Below, in pieces: positions 6,843-6,876 of a stretch of 6,876 nt of DNA; the stretch's first letter is position 1; each line of letters starts with the position of its first letter. The notes under the pieces are model-generated. The model had not been told where the DNA came from. It did not search any database and worked only from the letters and a program-made list of their open reading frames with translations. Source of the DNA: UBA4823 sp034436035 (lineage in GTDB: Bacteria > Chloroflexota > Anaerolineae > Anaerolineales > UBA4823); assembly GCA_034436035.1 (NCBI GenBank), contig DAOTVW010000033.1, forward strand, positions 1 through 6,876. Direction: 5' to 3'. The translations under genes were made by a program, and so were the position numbers.

Positions 6843-6876
6843 TTTTCACCTACGCGAAGCTTTTGTAAAAGTTTAC
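6839..6876 (-). CDS. Possible C-terminal end of an upstream gene (partial)
   Basis: From the right edge one frame reads KLLQKLRVGEK and stops at a TGA that overlaps the ATG of the first GT4 gene (ATGA). Such four-base overlaps are common between coupled genes in polysaccharide operons. A second frame (VNFYKSFA, then TAG at 6850-6852) is also open, so the assignment is a weak guess from 11 codons. The lack of any promoter-like sequence in the 34 bases before the GT4 start also suggests that transcription comes from further upstream. Confidence 0.25.
   Translation of the reverse strand, partial: KLLQKLRVGEK

Noticed and set aside
1..6876. CRISPR array, tandem repeats, insertion sequence, tRNA or rRNA
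   Set aside because: No repeated units, transposase motifs, terminal inverted repeats or tRNA/rRNA-like stretches were seen on reading; nearly all sequence is explained by the glycan genes.

Overview
The window is a stretch of a bacterial surface-polysaccharide (exopolysaccharide, capsule or O-antigen-like) biosynthesis locus. Every supported gene lies on the minus strand, so transcription runs from position 6876 towards position 1. The organism cannot be named. Strong AAGGAGGTGAT-type ribosome binding sites, a TTG start and tight operon packing would fit a Firmicute (clostridial, perhaps thermophilic), but this is only a guess.

In transcription order the layout is: the possible last codons of an upstream gene (6839-6876); a GT4 glycosyltransferase (5739-6842); a small cytosolic polysaccharide-deacetylase-like protein (4891-5715); a second GT4 glycosyltransferase (3707-4885); a GT2 glycosyltransferase (2677-3657); a multi-pass membrane protein of the Wzy polymerase type (1268-2665); a 176-base gap holding one doubtful 35-codon reading frame; and a third GT4 glycosyltransferase (1-1091) that runs off the left edge and has a TTG start. 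The gaps between the first five complete genes are 23, 5, 49 and 11 bases. Several ribosome binding sites overlap the stop codon of the gene before, which suggests one translationally coupled operon. I found no convincing promoter, intrinsic terminator, RNA gene, CRISPR array or insertion sequence.

Together the genes fit a Wzx/Wzy-type pathway. The glycosyltransferases would add sugars one by one to a lipid-linked repeat unit at the cytoplasmic face of the membrane. The deacetylase-like protein may trim an acyl group from a sugar. Wzy would join exported units on the outer face. The initiating phosphoglycosyltransferase, the Wzx flippase, the chain-length regulator and the sugar-nucleotide genes are not in the window.

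Base composition is uneven. The outer two GT4 genes are GC-richer (sampled 60-base blocks at about 57 to 62 percent), while the centre is AT-richer (sampled blocks at 30 to 43 percent), with a drop at about 5880 and another change around the 1092-1267 gap. This suggests that the central genes are an exchanged serotype-type cassette. I see no clearly new biological system. The points most worth a second look are the cytosolic deacetylase among the glycosyltransferases, the composition mosaic, and the gap with its small reading frame.
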